Positions 8,387 through 17,332 of a stretch of 64,000 nucleotides of DNA are shown here, in pieces (position 1 is the first letter of the stretch; each line of letters opens with the position of its first letter). The position numbers and the translations under genes are program-made. The stretch covers positions 357,965 to 421,964 of the forward strand of contig NZ_JARXWB010000004.1 of NCBI RefSeq assembly GCF_029892425.1. Direction: 5' to 3'. The notes under the pieces are model-generated. The model did not search any database. It was given only the letters and a program-made list of their open reading frames with translations, and was not told the DNA's origin. The DNA is from Bradyrhizobium sp. BR13661. GTDB taxonomy: Bacteria > Pseudomonadota > Alphaproteobacteria > Rhizobiales > Xanthobacteraceae.

Positions 8387-11137
8387 ATGAATATCGTCAT
8401 TGTGGAGTCGCCGGCGAAAGCCAAGACGATCAACAAGTATTTGGGCTCGTCCTACGAGGTTCTGGCCTCTTTCGGCCATGTCCGCGACCTCCCGGCAAAG
8501 AACGGTTCTGTCGATCCCGACGCGAATTTCAAGATGATCTGGGAGGTCGATCCCAAGGCGGCCGGCCGGCTCAACGACATTGCCAAGTCCCTGAAGAACG
8601 CCGACCGCCTGATTCTGGCGACCGACCCTGATCGCGAGGGCGAGGCCATCTCCTGGCACGTGCTGGAGGTGCTGAAGGAGAAGCGCGCGCTCAAGGACCA
8701 CAAGATCGAGCGCGTGGTGTTCAACGCCATCACCAAGCAGGCGGTCACGGATGCCATGAAGCATCCGCGCCAGATCGACGGCGCGTTGGTCGATGCCTAC
8801 ATGGCGCGCCGCGCGCTGGACTATCTGGTCGGCTTTACCCTTTCCCCCGTGCTGTGGCGCAAGTTGCCCGGTGCGCGTTCGGCCGGCCGCGTGCAGTCGG
8901 TGGCACTGCGCCTGGTCTGTGACCGCGAGCTCGAGATCGAGAAGTTCGTCGCCCGCGAGTACTGGTCGCTGGTCGCAACCCTGCTGACGCCGCGCGGCGA
9001 CGCCTTCGAGGCGCGTCTCGTCGGCGCCGACGGCAAGAAGATCCAGCGGCTCGACATCGGCACCGGTGCAGAAGCGGAAGATTTCAAGAAGGCGCTGGAG
9101 CTGGCGACCTATGCGGTCACCGCGGTCGACGCAAAACCCGCCCGGCGCAATCCGCAGGCGCCGTTCACCACCTCGACCTTGCAGCAGGAAGCCAGCCGCA
9201 AATACGGCTTTGCGCCGGCGCACACGATGCGCATCGCCCAGCGCCTTTATGAAGGCATCGACATCGGCGGCGAGACCACCGGACTCATTACTTATATGCG
9301 TACCGACGGTGTGCAGATCGATCCGTCCGCCATCACCCAGGCGCGCAAGGTGATCGGCGAGGATTACGGCAACGCCTATGTGCCGGATGCCCCGCGCCAG
9401 TACCAGGCCAAGGCCAAGAACGCCCAGGAAGCCCACGAAGCGATCCGCCCGACCGATCTCTCCCGCCGCCCCGACAGCATGAGCCGCAAGCTCGATACCG
9501 ATCAGGCCAGGCTCTATGAGCTGATCTGGAAGCGCACCATCGCCAGCCAGATGGAATCGGCCGAGCTCGAGCGCACCACCGTCGACATTACGGCGAAGGC
9601 AGGCACCCGCACGCTGGAGCTGCGCGCCACCGGCCAGGTCATCAAGTTCGACGGCTTCCTCGCACTCTATCAGGAAGGCCGCGACGACGAGGAGGACGAA
9701 GACTCCCGCCGCCTGCCCGCGATGAGCCCGAACGACGCGCTGAAGCGGCAGTCGCTGTCCGTCACCCAGCATTTCACCGAGCCGCCGCCGCGCTTCTCGG
9801 AGGCCTCGCTGGTCAAGCGCATGGAAGAGCTCGGCATCGGGCGGCCCTCGACCTATGCTTCGATCCTGCAGGTGCTGAAGGACCGTGGCTACGTCAAGCT
9901 GGAGAAGAAGCGCCTGCACGGCGAGGACAAGGGCCGCGTCGTGGTCGCGTTCCTCGAAAGCTTCTTCAACCGCTATGTCGAGTACGACTTCACGGCCAAT
10001 CTGGAGGAGCAGCTCGACCGCATCTCCAACAACGAGATCTCCTGGCAGCAGGTGCTGAAGGATTTCTGGACCGGCTTCATCGGCGCGGTCGACGAGATCA
10101 AGGATTTGCGCGTCGCCCAGGTGCTCGACGTGCTCGACGACATGCTCGGCCAGCACATCTATCCGCCGCGCGCCGATGGCGGCGACATCAGGCAGTGCCC
10201 GAGCTGCGGCAATGGCCGGCTCAATCTGAAGGCCGGCAAGTTCGGCGCCTTCGTCGGCTGCTCGAACTATCCGGAATGCCGCTACACCCGCCAGCTTGCC
10301 GCCGACAGCGAGACCACGGCCGACCGTTCGCTCGGCCAGGATCCTGAGACGGGGCGCGATGTCTGGGTCAAGGCCGGCCGTTTCGGCCCCTATATCCAGC
10401 TCGGCGAGCAGAAGGATTATGAGGAGGGCGAGAAGCCGAAGCGCGCAGGGATTCCCAAGGGCACCTCGCCCGGCGATGTCGAGCTCGAGCTTGCGCTCAA
10501 GCTGCTGTCGCTGCCGCGCGAGATCGGCAAGCATCCGGAAACCGGTGAGCCCATCACCGCAGGCCTCGGCCGCTTCGGGCCGTTCGTGAAGCATGAGAAG
10601 ACCTATGCCAGCCTCGAGGCCGGCGACGAGGTGTTCGATATTGGCCTCAACCGCGCTGTCACGCTGATTGCAGAAAAGGTCGCCAAGGGCCCGAGCCGCC
10701 GCTTTGGTTCTGATCCCGGCAAGGCACTCGGCGATCATCCCACCCTCGGCACCGTCACCGTGAAGAGCGGTCGCTACGGCGCCTATGTCACCGCGGGCGG
10801 CGTCAACGCGACGATCCCGGCCGAGTTCGAAAAGGACACGGTCACGATTGCACAGGCGATCGCGCTGATCGACGAGCGCGCAGCCAAGGGCGGCGGCAAG
10901 CCGAAGAAAGCGGCGAAGCCGGCCAAGGCCAAGAACACCGCAGCGAAGGCCGCCGACGGCGACGCCGCGCCGAAGAAGAAACCGGCCGCGAAGAAGGCGG
11001 CCAAAACCAAAACTGAATCCACCAGCAAGGCGCGCGCAGGCGTGGCGTCGACGGCCAAGACTTCAGCAGTCAAGACGTCGCCGACCAAGGCAGCCGCTGC
11101 CAAAGCTCCGGCCAAGAAGAGTGCCGGCACCAATTAG
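8387..11137 (+). CDS. topA: DNA topoisomerase I
   Basis: The product is a 916-residue type IA topoisomerase that relaxes negative supercoils by single-strand passage. The TOPRIM domain starts at residue 1 (IVIVESPAKAKTI) with TDPDREGEA at 79-87. The catalytic Tyr is residue 303 in GLITYMRTDG. A single four-Cys zinc ribbon (CPSCG...CSNYPEC) begins near 604. Three C-terminal GRFGPYI-type topoisomerase repeats follow (about 660-805), and then a long Lys/Ala-rich tail (about 830-916) typical of alphaproteobacterial TopA. The stop is 7 bases before the rnr start, so the two genes are cotranscribed. This is a core, essential gene. Confidence 0.97.
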   Translation: MNIVIVESPAKAKTINKYLGSSYEVLASFGHVRDLPAKNGSVDPDANFKMIWEVDPKAAGRLNDIAKSLKNADRLILATDPDREGEAISWHVLEVLKEKRALKDHKIERVVFNAITKQAVTDAMKHPRQIDGALVDAYMARRALDYLVGFTLSPVLWRKLPGARSAGRVQSVALRLVCDRELEIEKFVAREYWSLVATLLTPRGDAFEARLVGADGKKIQRLDIGTGAEAEDFKKALELATYAVTAVDAKPARRNPQAPFTTSTLQQEASRKYGFAPAHTMRIAQRLYEGIDIGGETTGLITYMRTDGVQIDPSAITQARKVIGEDYGNAYVPDAPRQYQAKAKNAQEAHEAIRPTDLSRRPDSMSRKLDTDQARLYELIWKRTIASQMESAELERTTVDITAKAGTRTLELRATGQVIKFDGFLALYQEGRDDEEDEDSRRLPAMSPNDALKRQSLSVTQHFTEPPPRFSEASLVKRMEELGIGRPSTYASILQVLKDRGYVKLEKKRLHGEDKGRVVVAFLESFFNRYVEYDFTANLEEQLDRISNNEISWQQVLKDFWTGFIGAVDEIKDLRVAQVLDVLDDMLGQHIYPPRADGGDIRQCPSCGNGRLNLKAGKFGAFVGCSNYPECRYTRQLAADSETTADRSLGQDPETGRDVWVKAGRFGPYIQLGEQKDYEEGEKPKRAGIPKGTSPGDVELELALKLLSLPREIGKHPETGEPITAGLGRFGPFVKHEKTYASLEAGDEVFDIGLNRAVTLIAEKVAKGPSRRFGSDPGKALGDHPTLGTVTVKSGRYGAYVTAGGVNATIPAEFEKDTVTIAQAIALIDERAAKGGGKPKKAAKPAKAKNTAAKAADGDAAPKKKPAAKKAAKTKTESTSKARAGVASTAKTSAVKTSPTKAAAAKAPAKKSAGTN

Positions 11138-11144
11138 AGGTTAA

Positions 11145-13490
11145 GTGAAACGCAAGAATGACCATGGCTTTCCCGACAGGCAAGCCATCGTCGCCTTCAT
11201 CAAGGCACATCCAGGAACGGTCGGGACCCGCGACATCGCGCGCGAGTTCGGCCTGAAGAACGCCGATCGCATCGCGCTCAAGCGCCTCCTGCGCGAGCTC
11301 GCCGACGACGGCACCATCAAGAAAAAACGCCATACGGTCTCCGAGCCGGACAGCCTGCCGCCGACACTGGTCGCCGACATCACAGGTCGCGACGCTGACG
11401 GCGAGCTGATCGCCTCCCCCAGCGAATGGGACGAGGTCGAGAGCGGCGAGCCGCCCAAAATTCTCATCGTCATGCCGCGCCGGCCCAAACCCGGCACAAC
11501 AGCCGGCGTCGGCGACCGCGCCCTGCTGCGCGTCGAGCCGACCGATGAGAGCGAAGGCCCGGCCTATCGCGGCCACATCATCAAGGTCTTCGACAAGACC
11601 AGGAGCCGTATCCTCGGCGTGTTCCGCGAGCTGCCCGAAGGCGGCGGACGGCTGATCCCGGTCGACAAGAAGGCCGCTGATCGCGAGCTGAACATTGCAG
11701 CCGCCGACACGAAGGGCGCACAGGACGGCGACCTCGTCAGCGTCGATATCGTCCGCACCCGCAGCTTTGGGCTGGCCTCCGGCCGGGTCAAGGAGAAGCT
11801 CGGCTCGGTCAAATCCGAGAAGGCGATCAGCCTGATCGCGATCTACGCCCACGACATCCCCTTGCAATTCCCCTCCGCTGCCGAGCGCGAGGCCGAAGCG
11901 GCCGAGCCTGCAAATCTGAAGGGCCGCGAGGACTGGCGCGAAGTGCCGCTCGTCACCATCGATCCGCCTGACGCCAAGGATCACGACGACGCGGTGCATG
12001 CGCAGCCGGACCCCGATCCGAACAACAAGGGCGGCTTCATCGTCGACGTGGCGATCGCGGATGTGAGCTTCTACGTCCGCCCGGGCACCGCGCTCGACCG
12101 CGCCGCGCTCGATCGCGGCAACTCGGTCTATTTCCCCGACCGCGTCGTGCCCATGCTGCCTGAGCGGATCTCCAACAATCTCTGCTCGCTGGTGCCGGGC
12201 GAGCCGCGCGGCGCGCTCGCGGTGCGGATGATCATTGCCCCCGACGGCCGCAAGCGTTCGCACAGCTTTCATCGCATCCTGATGCGCTCGGCCGCCAAGC
12301 TGAGCTACGCGCAGGCCCAGGCCGCGATCGATGGACGGCCTGACGACACCACCGGCCCCCTGATCGATCCGATCCTGAAGCCGCTCTATGCCGCCTATGC
12401 CTGCGTCAAACGCGCACGCGACGAGCGCGATCCGCTCAATCTCGACCTGCCCGAGCGCAAGATCCTGCTCAAGAGTGACGGCACCGTCGACCGCGTGATC
12501 GTGCCGGAGCGTCTCGATGCGCACAAATTGATCGAGGAGTTCATGATCCTCGCTAATGTCGCGGCGGCCGAGATGCTCGAGAAGAAATCGCTCCCGCTGA
12601 TCTACCGCGTGCATGACGAGCCGACGCTGGAGAAGGTCCACGCGCTGGCGGAGTTCCTGCAGACTCTCGATGTGCCGTTTGCGAAAGGCGGAGCGTTACG
12701 TCCCGCCCTGTTCAACCGCGTCCTGGCCCAGCTCGAGGGCCACGACCATTTCCCGATGGTCAGCGAGGTCGTGCTGCGCGCCCAGGCGCAGGCGGAGTAC
12801 TCCTCCGAGAACTATGGACATTTCGGCCTGAATTTGCGCCGCTACGCGCATTTCACCTCGCCGATCCGCCGCTATGCCGACCTCGTCGTGCATCGCGCGC
12901 TGGTCCGCGCGCTCGGGCTCGGCGAAGGCGCGCTGCCCGACAGCGAGACGGCGGAAACCCTGAGCGAGGTCGCAGCCCATATTTCGCTGACAGAGCGGCG
13001 CGCGATGAAGGCGGAGCGCGAGACCGTCGACCGGCTGATCGCCCATCACCTCGCCGACCGCATCGGCTCGAGCTTTCAGGGCCGCGTCTCCGGCGTTACG
13101 CGCGCCGGCCTGTTCGTCAAGCTGAGCGAGACCGGCGCCGACGGCCTGATCCCGATCCGATCCCTCGGCACGGAATATTTCAACTATGACGAGGGCCGCC
13201 ACGCGCTGGTCGGCACGCGCAGCGGCACCATGTACCAGCTCGGTGACGTCGTTGACGTCCGACTGATTGAAGCCGCTCCCGTCGCGGGCGCGCTGCGCTT
13301 CGAGCTGCTGTCGTCGGACAGCGCGACAAGCCCGCCTGACCGCAGGCGACCGGGGCCGCAGCGCCGCCCCTCGTTCAAGGCGCATCCCGGCCGCAGCCCG
13401 GATAAAAAACGCAAGCCGCCAAAGCCAAAGCCCGGCAAGAAGGGCAAAGGAAAGAACAAGGGCAAAGGCAAAAAGGGCAAGGCATGGTGA
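11145..13490 (+). CDS. rnr: Ribonuclease R (RNB family 3'-5' exoribonuclease)
   Basis: The product is a 781-residue processive 3'-5' exoribonuclease that degrades structured RNA. An N-terminal helix-turn-helix-like region (TVGTRDIAREFGLKNADRIALKRLLRELADDGTI) is followed by cold-shock domains. The RNB catalytic core has the Asp-rich motif DPPDAKDHDDAVHA near residues 273-286, and later RRYAHFTSPIRRYADLVVHRAL. An S1 domain (about 645-730) and a Lys/Pro-rich basic tail close the protein. The start is a GTG at 11145 preceded by AGAGGTTAA. The stop codon overlaps the ATG of the following DUF983 gene (ATGGTGA), giving translational coupling. Confidence 0.96.
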   Translation: MKRKNDHGFPDRQAIVAFIKAHPGTVGTRDIAREFGLKNADRIALKRLLRELADDGTIKKKRHTVSEPDSLPPTLVADITGRDADGELIASPSEWDEVESGEPPKILIVMPRRPKPGTTAGVGDRALLRVEPTDESEGPAYRGHIIKVFDKTRSRILGVFRELPEGGGRLIPVDKKAADRELNIAAADTKGAQDGDLVSVDIVRTRSFGLASGRVKEKLGSVKSEKAISLIAIYAHDIPLQFPSAAEREAEAAEPANLKGREDWREVPLVTIDPPDAKDHDDAVHAQPDPDPNNKGGFIVDVAIADVSFYVRPGTALDRAALDRGNSVYFPDRVVPMLPERISNNLCSLVPGEPRGALAVRMIIAPDGRKRSHSFHRILMRSAAKLSYAQAQAAIDGRPDDTTGPLIDPILKPLYAAYACVKRARDERDPLNLDLPERKILLKSDGTVDRVIVPERLDAHKLIEEFMILANVAAAEMLEKKSLPLIYRVHDEPTLEKVHALAEFLQTLDVPFAKGGALRPALFNRVLAQLEGHDHFPMVSEVVLRAQAQAEYSSENYGHFGLNLRRYAHFTSPIRRYADLVVHRALVRALGLGEGALPDSETAETLSEVAAHISLTERRAMKAERETVDRLIAHHLADRIGSSFQGRVSGVTRAGLFVKLSETGADGLIPIRSLGTEYFNYDEGRHALVGTRSGTMYQLGDVVDVRLIEAAPVAGALRFELLSSDSATSPPDRRRPGPQRRPSFKAHPGRSPDKKRKPPKPKPGKKGKGKNKGKGKKGKAW

Positions 13491-13918
13491 CCATGGCCCC
13501 GAAAATCTGGACGCGCGAGACCGGCCTCATCGAGAAACGCGATCTCTGGGCTGCGATGAGGCGCGGCTTTCGCGGCCGCTGCCCGCGCTGTGGCGAGGGC
13601 AAACTGTTCCGCGCCTTCCTCAAGACCGCGGACGCCTGCTCGTCCTGCGGCCTCGACTTCACGCCGCACCGCGCCGATGATTTGCCCGCGTATCTCGTCA
13701 TCGTCATCGTCGGCCACGTCACGGTGCCCTCCATTTTGTGGATCGAGACCAACTACACGACGCCGATCTGGCTGACGTTTGTGGCTTACCTGCCCTTCAC
13801 CTTCCTTGCGTCGCTCGGACTGCTGCAGCCGGTGAAGGGAGCTGTGGTCGGCTTGCAATGGGCTCTGCGTATGCACGGGTTTGACGAGACCCCGCCGGAT
13901 GGTATTCCGCCTGTGTAA
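13484..13918 (+). CDS. DUF983 family membrane protein
   Basis: This is a 144-residue DUF983 protein with two zinc-ribbon-like CxxC pairs (CPRCGEGKLF about residues 32-41 and CSSCGLDF about 51-58), followed by two transmembrane helices (LPAYLVIVIVGHVTVPSILWIE and IWLTFVAYLPFTFLASLGLL). The function is unknown. The ATG at 13484 overlaps the rnr stop; a second ATG lies 9 bases on at 13493. The rnr-DUF983-NUDIX order is a recurring arrangement in Rhizobiales, so it belongs to the housekeeping chain rather than the inserted material. Confidence 0.9.
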   Translation: MVTMAPKIWTRETGLIEKRDLWAAMRRGFRGRCPRCGEGKLFRAFLKTADACSSCGLDFTPHRADDLPAYLVIVIVGHVTVPSILWIETNYTTPIWLTFVAYLPFTFLASLGLLQPVKGAVVGLQWALRMHGFDETPPDGIPPV

Positions 13919-13950
13919 GCACAATAAGCAAGAACAGTCTGGGTGAGGAT

Positions 13951-14700
13951 ATGAGCGATACGGCACAGACGTCTGAGAAGGCCAGGATCCACGAGGGGAA
14001 GGAAGCCGATCACCACCCGTATTTCCGTCCCCGGGATGCGGCGACACTGATCCTGGTCGATCGCCGCGGCACCGTGCCGAAAGTTCTGGTCGGCAAGCGC
14101 CACGACAAGGTGGTGTTCATGCCCGGCAAGTTCGTCTTCCCCGGCGGCCGCGTCGACAAGGACGATCATCGCGTACCTGTCGCCGCCCCCATCACCGCTG
14201 AGCTCGAAGCTAATCTCGCCAAGGGTAGCCCGAAGACGCCGGCTTCGCGCGCCAAGTCGCTCGCGATTGCCGCGATACGCGAGGCCTGCGAGGAAACAGG
14301 CCTGTGTCTCGGCCGCAAGGCCGAAGTGAAGGCTAAACTCGAGGGCCCGTGGAAGCCGTTCGCCGATGCGGGCCTCTTGCCCGATCCCTCCAGCCTGTTC
14401 CTGATCGCCCGCGCGATCACCCCGCCCGGCCGCGTCAAGCGCTTCGACACGCGCTTCTTCACGGCCGATGCGTCTGCGATCACCCATCACGTCGAAGGCG
14501 TGATCCATGCCGATGCCGAGCTTGTCGAGCTGGTCTGGGTCGAGCTCGGCTCGAAGCCGCTCGCCGATCTGCATCCCATGACGCGGAATGTGCTCAACGA
14601 GCTCGACTCGCGCCTCGCCACCGGCCCGCTGCGCCACGACGCGCCGGTGCCGTTCTTCCATTTCTACGGCGGCAAGATGCAGAAGGATATTTTGGGCTGA
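13951..14700 (+). CDS. NUDIX hydrolase with split Nudix box
   Basis: This is a 249-residue NUDIX-superfamily pyrophosphohydrolase. The glycine part of the Nudix box (FVFPGGRVDKDD, about residues 65-76) is separated by roughly 30 residues from AIREACEETGLCLG (about 108-121), so REACEE supplies the metal-binding glutamates. Such a split box is known in the NUDT19/NUDT7-like branch associated with CoA or acyl-CoA hydrolysis, but the true substrate here is unproven. No signal peptide or membrane segment is seen. It lies 32 bases behind the DUF983 gene in the same direction and is probably in the topA-rnr operon. Confidence 0.88.
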   Translation: MSDTAQTSEKARIHEGKEADHHPYFRPRDAATLILVDRRGTVPKVLVGKRHDKVVFMPGKFVFPGGRVDKDDHRVPVAAPITAELEANLAKGSPKTPASRAKSLAIAAIREACEETGLCLGRKAEVKAKLEGPWKPFADAGLLPDPSSLFLIARAITPPGRVKRFDTRFFTADASAITHHVEGVIHADAELVELVWVELGSKPLADLHPMTRNVLNELDSRLATGPLRHDAPVPFFHFYGGKMQKDILG

Positions 14701-14711
14701 TCGGCTCTCTG

Positions 14712-14752
14712 GTCATTCCGGGCTCGCGCCAAGAGGCGCGCCCCGGAATGAC
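14712..14752. repeat. Palindromic intergenic repeat, copy A
   Basis: A 41-base near-palindrome bounded by GTCATTCCGGG and CCCCGGAATGAC, with a GC-rich centre. A closely related copy in inverted orientation occurs at 15394-15431, so the two flank the membrane protein gene at 14764-15309. It could also terminate transcription downstream of the NUDIX gene. Confidence 0.75.
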
Positions 14753-14763
14753 GGCCGAGCGGG

Positions 14764-15309
14764 CTATTCGTCCGCGTCGGGCTCTGTGCCGACATAGTCG
14801 CGCGCCGGCAGTTTCAGCGCGCACCCGAGTTCCCGAGCGAGTTGGTTGGCATCCTCGCGTTTGGTGAAGCTCATCAGCGAAATCGCTTCGGTGCCCTTGC
14901 TGCCGCAAAGATTGACGTCATAGGTCGTCAATTGCGGATCGTAGTCGTCGGTGATGCTGATGAAGTGATAGTCGGCGAGACTTCGGGACCTGCGAAAGTT
15001 CACCGGCCCGAACTGCCTGGTGATCACGATCTGCCGCAGCGTCTCGTTGAGAACGACGAAGCTGCGGAACGTCAGCAGGATCAAGCCGGGAATGCCGATC
15101 AGCAGCCCAAGGCCGGTGAACACCAGCACCGGCACGAGGTCGTCGGCGAGCCTGCCGAAACCGGAATAATCCTGGCGCAGGCCGAGCGCGACATTCCAGA
15201 GCAGATAGGCGCTCGCCGCCAAGAGCGGCAGCGACAGCAGCCGGCCGAACCAGGGCATCGGCCGGTCGATGCGGACGATGCTGCCGTCTACAGTCATTGC
15301 ATCTGCCAT
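14764..15309 (-). CDS. Two-helix membrane protein, unknown function
   Basis: This 181-residue protein has two hydrophobic helices near the N-terminus (FGRLLSLPLLAASAYLLWNVAL about residues 23-44, and LVPVLVFTGLGLLIGIPGLILLTF about 60-83). A soluble C-terminal domain of mostly beta character follows (RQIVITRQFGPVNFRRSRSLADYHFISITDD...). Two-TM-plus-beta proteins of this type occur as uncharacterised proteins in Bradyrhizobium. The start at 15309 is preceded by AAGGAG. Its leader has an 18-base tandem duplication, and it is bracketed by inverted copies of a palindromic repeat. No family name is claimed. Confidence 0.75.
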   Translation of the reverse strand: MADAMTVDGSIVRIDRPMPWFGRLLSLPLLAASAYLLWNVALGLRQDYSGFGRLADDLVPVLVFTGLGLLIGIPGLILLTFRSFVVLNETLRQIVITRQFGPVNFRRSRSLADYHFISITDDYDPQLTTYDVNLCGSKGTEAISLMSFTKREDANQLARELGCALKLPARDYVGTEPDADE

Positions 15310-15319
15310 TGAAGTCTCC

Positions 15320-15355
15320 TTACGAGGCCTTGGCTTGTTACGAGGCCTTGGCTTG
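15320..15355. repeat. 18-base tandem duplication in a gene leader
   Basis: The 18-mer TTACGAGGCCTTGGCTTG is present twice, head to tail and without mismatch (15320-15337 and 15338-15355). It begins at the Shine-Dalgarno region of the minus-strand membrane-protein gene, so it enlarges that gene's 5' leader. Confidence 0.9.
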
Positions 15356-15393
15356 GTCGGAGCCAGGGGTAGGTAGGTTCGAGCTCCCTTCTC

Positions 15394-15431
15394 GTCATTC
15401 CGGGGCGCGCGTAGCGCGAGCCCGGAATGAC
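15394..15431. repeat. Palindromic intergenic repeat, copy B
   Basis: A 38-base palindrome bounded by GTCATTCCGGGG and CCCGGAATGAC. Its reverse complement matches copy A at 14712-14752 apart from the central few bases. It lies in the gap before the flavin-dependent oxidoreductase gene. Confidence 0.75.
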
Positions 15432-15549
15432 GCGATTGTGCTGAAGCTGTCGCGAAAAACAAAAAATTCTTCCCGCCTCCCCCAATGGCGGAGTTCCCCG
15501 GCGTGCCTATGTCTTTGCCCAACGACACCAGAACGGGATTTTGGGCGCG

Positions 15550-16875
15550 ATGGCACAACGGCAACTCAAGCTCGGCGCGTTTATGCGCCCGATCAGCATC
15601 CACACCGGCGCCTGGCGCTATCCCGGAGCCTGGCCCGACGCCAACTTCAATTTCGCTCACATCAAGCAGCTGATCCAGAAGCTCGAGGCCGGCAAGTTCG
15701 ACGCCTTCTTCATGGCCGATCACCTCGCCGTGCTGAACATGCCGATCAATGCGCTCAAGCGCAGCCATACCGTGACCTCATTCGAGCCGTTCACCCTGCT
15801 CTCGGCGCTGTCGGCCGTCACCGAGCGCATCGGCCTGATCGCGACCGGCTCGACCACGTTCGACGAGCCCTACCACGTCGCCCGCCGCTTTGCCTCGCTC
15901 GACCATCTCAGCGGCGGCCGTGCAGGCTGGAACATCGTCACCACCTCGAACCCGGATGCCGCGCTCAACTTCGGCCTCGACGACCACATGGAGCACGCCG
16001 AGCGCTACAAGCGCGCCCGCGAGTTCTACGACGTCGTCACCGGGCTCTGGGATTCCTTTGCCGACGACGCCTTTGTGCGCGACGTCGAGAGCGGACTTTT
16101 CTTCGAGCCTTCAAAGATGCATGTGCTCGACCATCAGGGCAAATATCTGAAGGTGCGCGGGCCTCTCAACATTGCGAGGCCCGTGCAGGGCTGGCCGGTG
16201 ATCGTACAGGCCGGTGCCTCCGAGGACGGCAAGCAACTCGCGGCGGAGACAGCGGAAGCCGTGTTCACCGGCGGCGGCAGCCTTGCCGACGGGCAGAAGC
16301 TCTACGCCGACATCAAGGGCCGCATGGAAAAGATCGGCCGCGACCCCGAGCACCTGAAGATTCTCCCCGGCGCCTTCGTCGTGGTCGGCGACAGCGTCGA
16401 CGAAGCCAAGGAGAAGCGCGCTTTGCTCGACAGCCGCGTGCATTACGACAGCGCCATCGCCTCGCTGTCGGTGATCCTCGGCACCGATGCCTCCGGCTTC
16501 GATCCGGACGGCCAGCTGCCCGAGATTCCGGAAACCAACGCCAGCAAGAGCGGCCGCCAGCGCATGGTCGACCTCGCCAAGCGCGACAAGCTCACCGTGC
16601 GCCAGCTCGCCCAGCGCGTCGGCGGCTATGGTGGGCTGTCGTTTGTCGGCACGGCACAAACCATCGCCGACCAGATGGAAGAATGGCTGGTCGGCCGCGG
16701 CTCCGACGGCTTCAACATCATGTTCCCGTTCCTGCCCGCCGGCCTCGACGATTTCGTCGACAAGGTCGTCCCGGAGCTGCAGCGGCGCGGGATTTTCCGC
16801 AAGGAATATGAAGGAGCCACTTTGCGGGAGAATCTGGGCCTTCCCCGGCCGAAAAACCGGTTCTTCGAGGCCTGA
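15550..16875 (+). CDS. LLM-class flavin-dependent monooxygenase (NtaA/SnaA/DszA type)
   Basis: This 441-residue bacterial luciferase-like protein belongs to the two-component FMNH2-dependent monooxygenases. Markers of the NtaA/DszA/DmoA branch are WRYPGAWPDANFNFAHIKQLIQKLEAGKFDAFFMADH at the N-terminus, LSAVTERIGLIATGSTTFDEPYHVARRFASLDHLSGGRAGWNIVTT, and GGSLADGQKLYADIKGRMEKIGRDP. Such enzymes oxidise sulfur compounds, amino-polycarboxylates or similar small molecules using reduced flavin from a separate reductase. No reductase gene is adjacent, and the substrate is unknown. The start at 15550 gives MAQRQLKLGAF, matching family N-termini. Confidence 0.9.
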   Translation: MAQRQLKLGAFMRPISIHTGAWRYPGAWPDANFNFAHIKQLIQKLEAGKFDAFFMADHLAVLNMPINALKRSHTVTSFEPFTLLSALSAVTERIGLIATGSTTFDEPYHVARRFASLDHLSGGRAGWNIVTTSNPDAALNFGLDDHMEHAERYKRAREFYDVVTGLWDSFADDAFVRDVESGLFFEPSKMHVLDHQGKYLKVRGPLNIARPVQGWPVIVQAGASEDGKQLAAETAEAVFTGGGSLADGQKLYADIKGRMEKIGRDPEHLKILPGAFVVVGDSVDEAKEKRALLDSRVHYDSAIASLSVILGTDASGFDPDGQLPEIPETNASKSGRQRMVDLAKRDKLTVRQLAQRVGGYGGLSFVGTAQTIADQMEEWLVGRGSDGFNIMFPFLPAGLDDFVDKVVPELQRRGIFRKEYEGATLRENLGLPRPKNRFFEA

Positions 16876-16911
16876 TCGGGCCGATTTGAGTGGTTTTCTG
16901 CCCCTAAATCC

Positions 16912-16939
16912 TTGACTTCCCCCGGTTTCTGGCTAGGTT
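16912..16939 (+). promoter_or_regulatory. Putative sigma-70 promoter of rpmG
   Basis: TTGACT (16912-16917) and TAGGTT (16934-16939) have a 16-base spacer and lie about 60 bases upstream of the rpmG ATG. The resemblance to housekeeping promoters of alphaproteobacteria is moderate. Confidence 0.45.
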
Positions 16940-16999
16940 GCCGGCCAACGCGGGCCGTTTGGCCGGCTCCAGATTCCCCAATTTTCTGAGGTTCAGAAC

Positions 17000-17167
17000 A
17001 TGGCCAAAGCGGTCACCATCAAGGTCAAGCTCGTGTCCTCGGCTGACACCGGCTTCTACTACGTCGCCAAGAAGAATTCGCGCACCATGACCGACAAGCT
17101 GGTCAAGAAGAAGTACGATCCCGTGGCGCGCAAGCACGTCGAATTCAAGGAAGCCAAGATCAAGTAA
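17000..17167 (+). CDS. rpmG: 50S ribosomal protein L33
   Basis: A complete 55-residue L33: the ATG at 17000 opens [47 protein letters not shown] follows, and the protein ends EFKEAKIK. It is the zinc-free form, as the CxxC pairs of the C+ paralogues are absent. It is highly basic and of normal family length. It stands alone with its own likely promoter and a strong terminator directly behind it. In Rhizobiales rpmG often sits near pleD/divK; here several accessory genes lie between. Confidence 0.97.
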   Translation: MAKAVTIKVKLVSSADTGFYYVAKKNSRTMTDKLVKKKYDPVARKHVEFKEAKIK

Positions 17168-17194
17168 GATCGGCAAGACGCTGAAGACCTTTGC

Positions 17195-17217
17195 GGGGCC
17201 CTTTCGGGCCCCGTTTT
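17195..17217 (+). terminator. Rho-independent terminator of rpmG
   Basis: The stem GGGGCCC/GGGCCCC has a TTTC loop and is followed by GTTTTCG. It lies 28 bases after the rpmG stop. Confidence 0.85.
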
Positions 17218-17332
17218 CGTTTGGGCTCCGACCAAGCGCCGCCGCCAGCCTCGCGAAATCCTGGCATGGTTAGAAGAAGCAGCCTGCTGCCTTCCATTTG
17301 CGGGGCTGCTTCGGATCATCTTCCAGCCGGTC

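Noticed and set aside
8273..10738. Minus-strand reading frame of 821 codons opposite topA
   Set aside because: It is antisense to a well-conserved gene and has only biased low-complexity sequence, as expected in GC-rich DNA.
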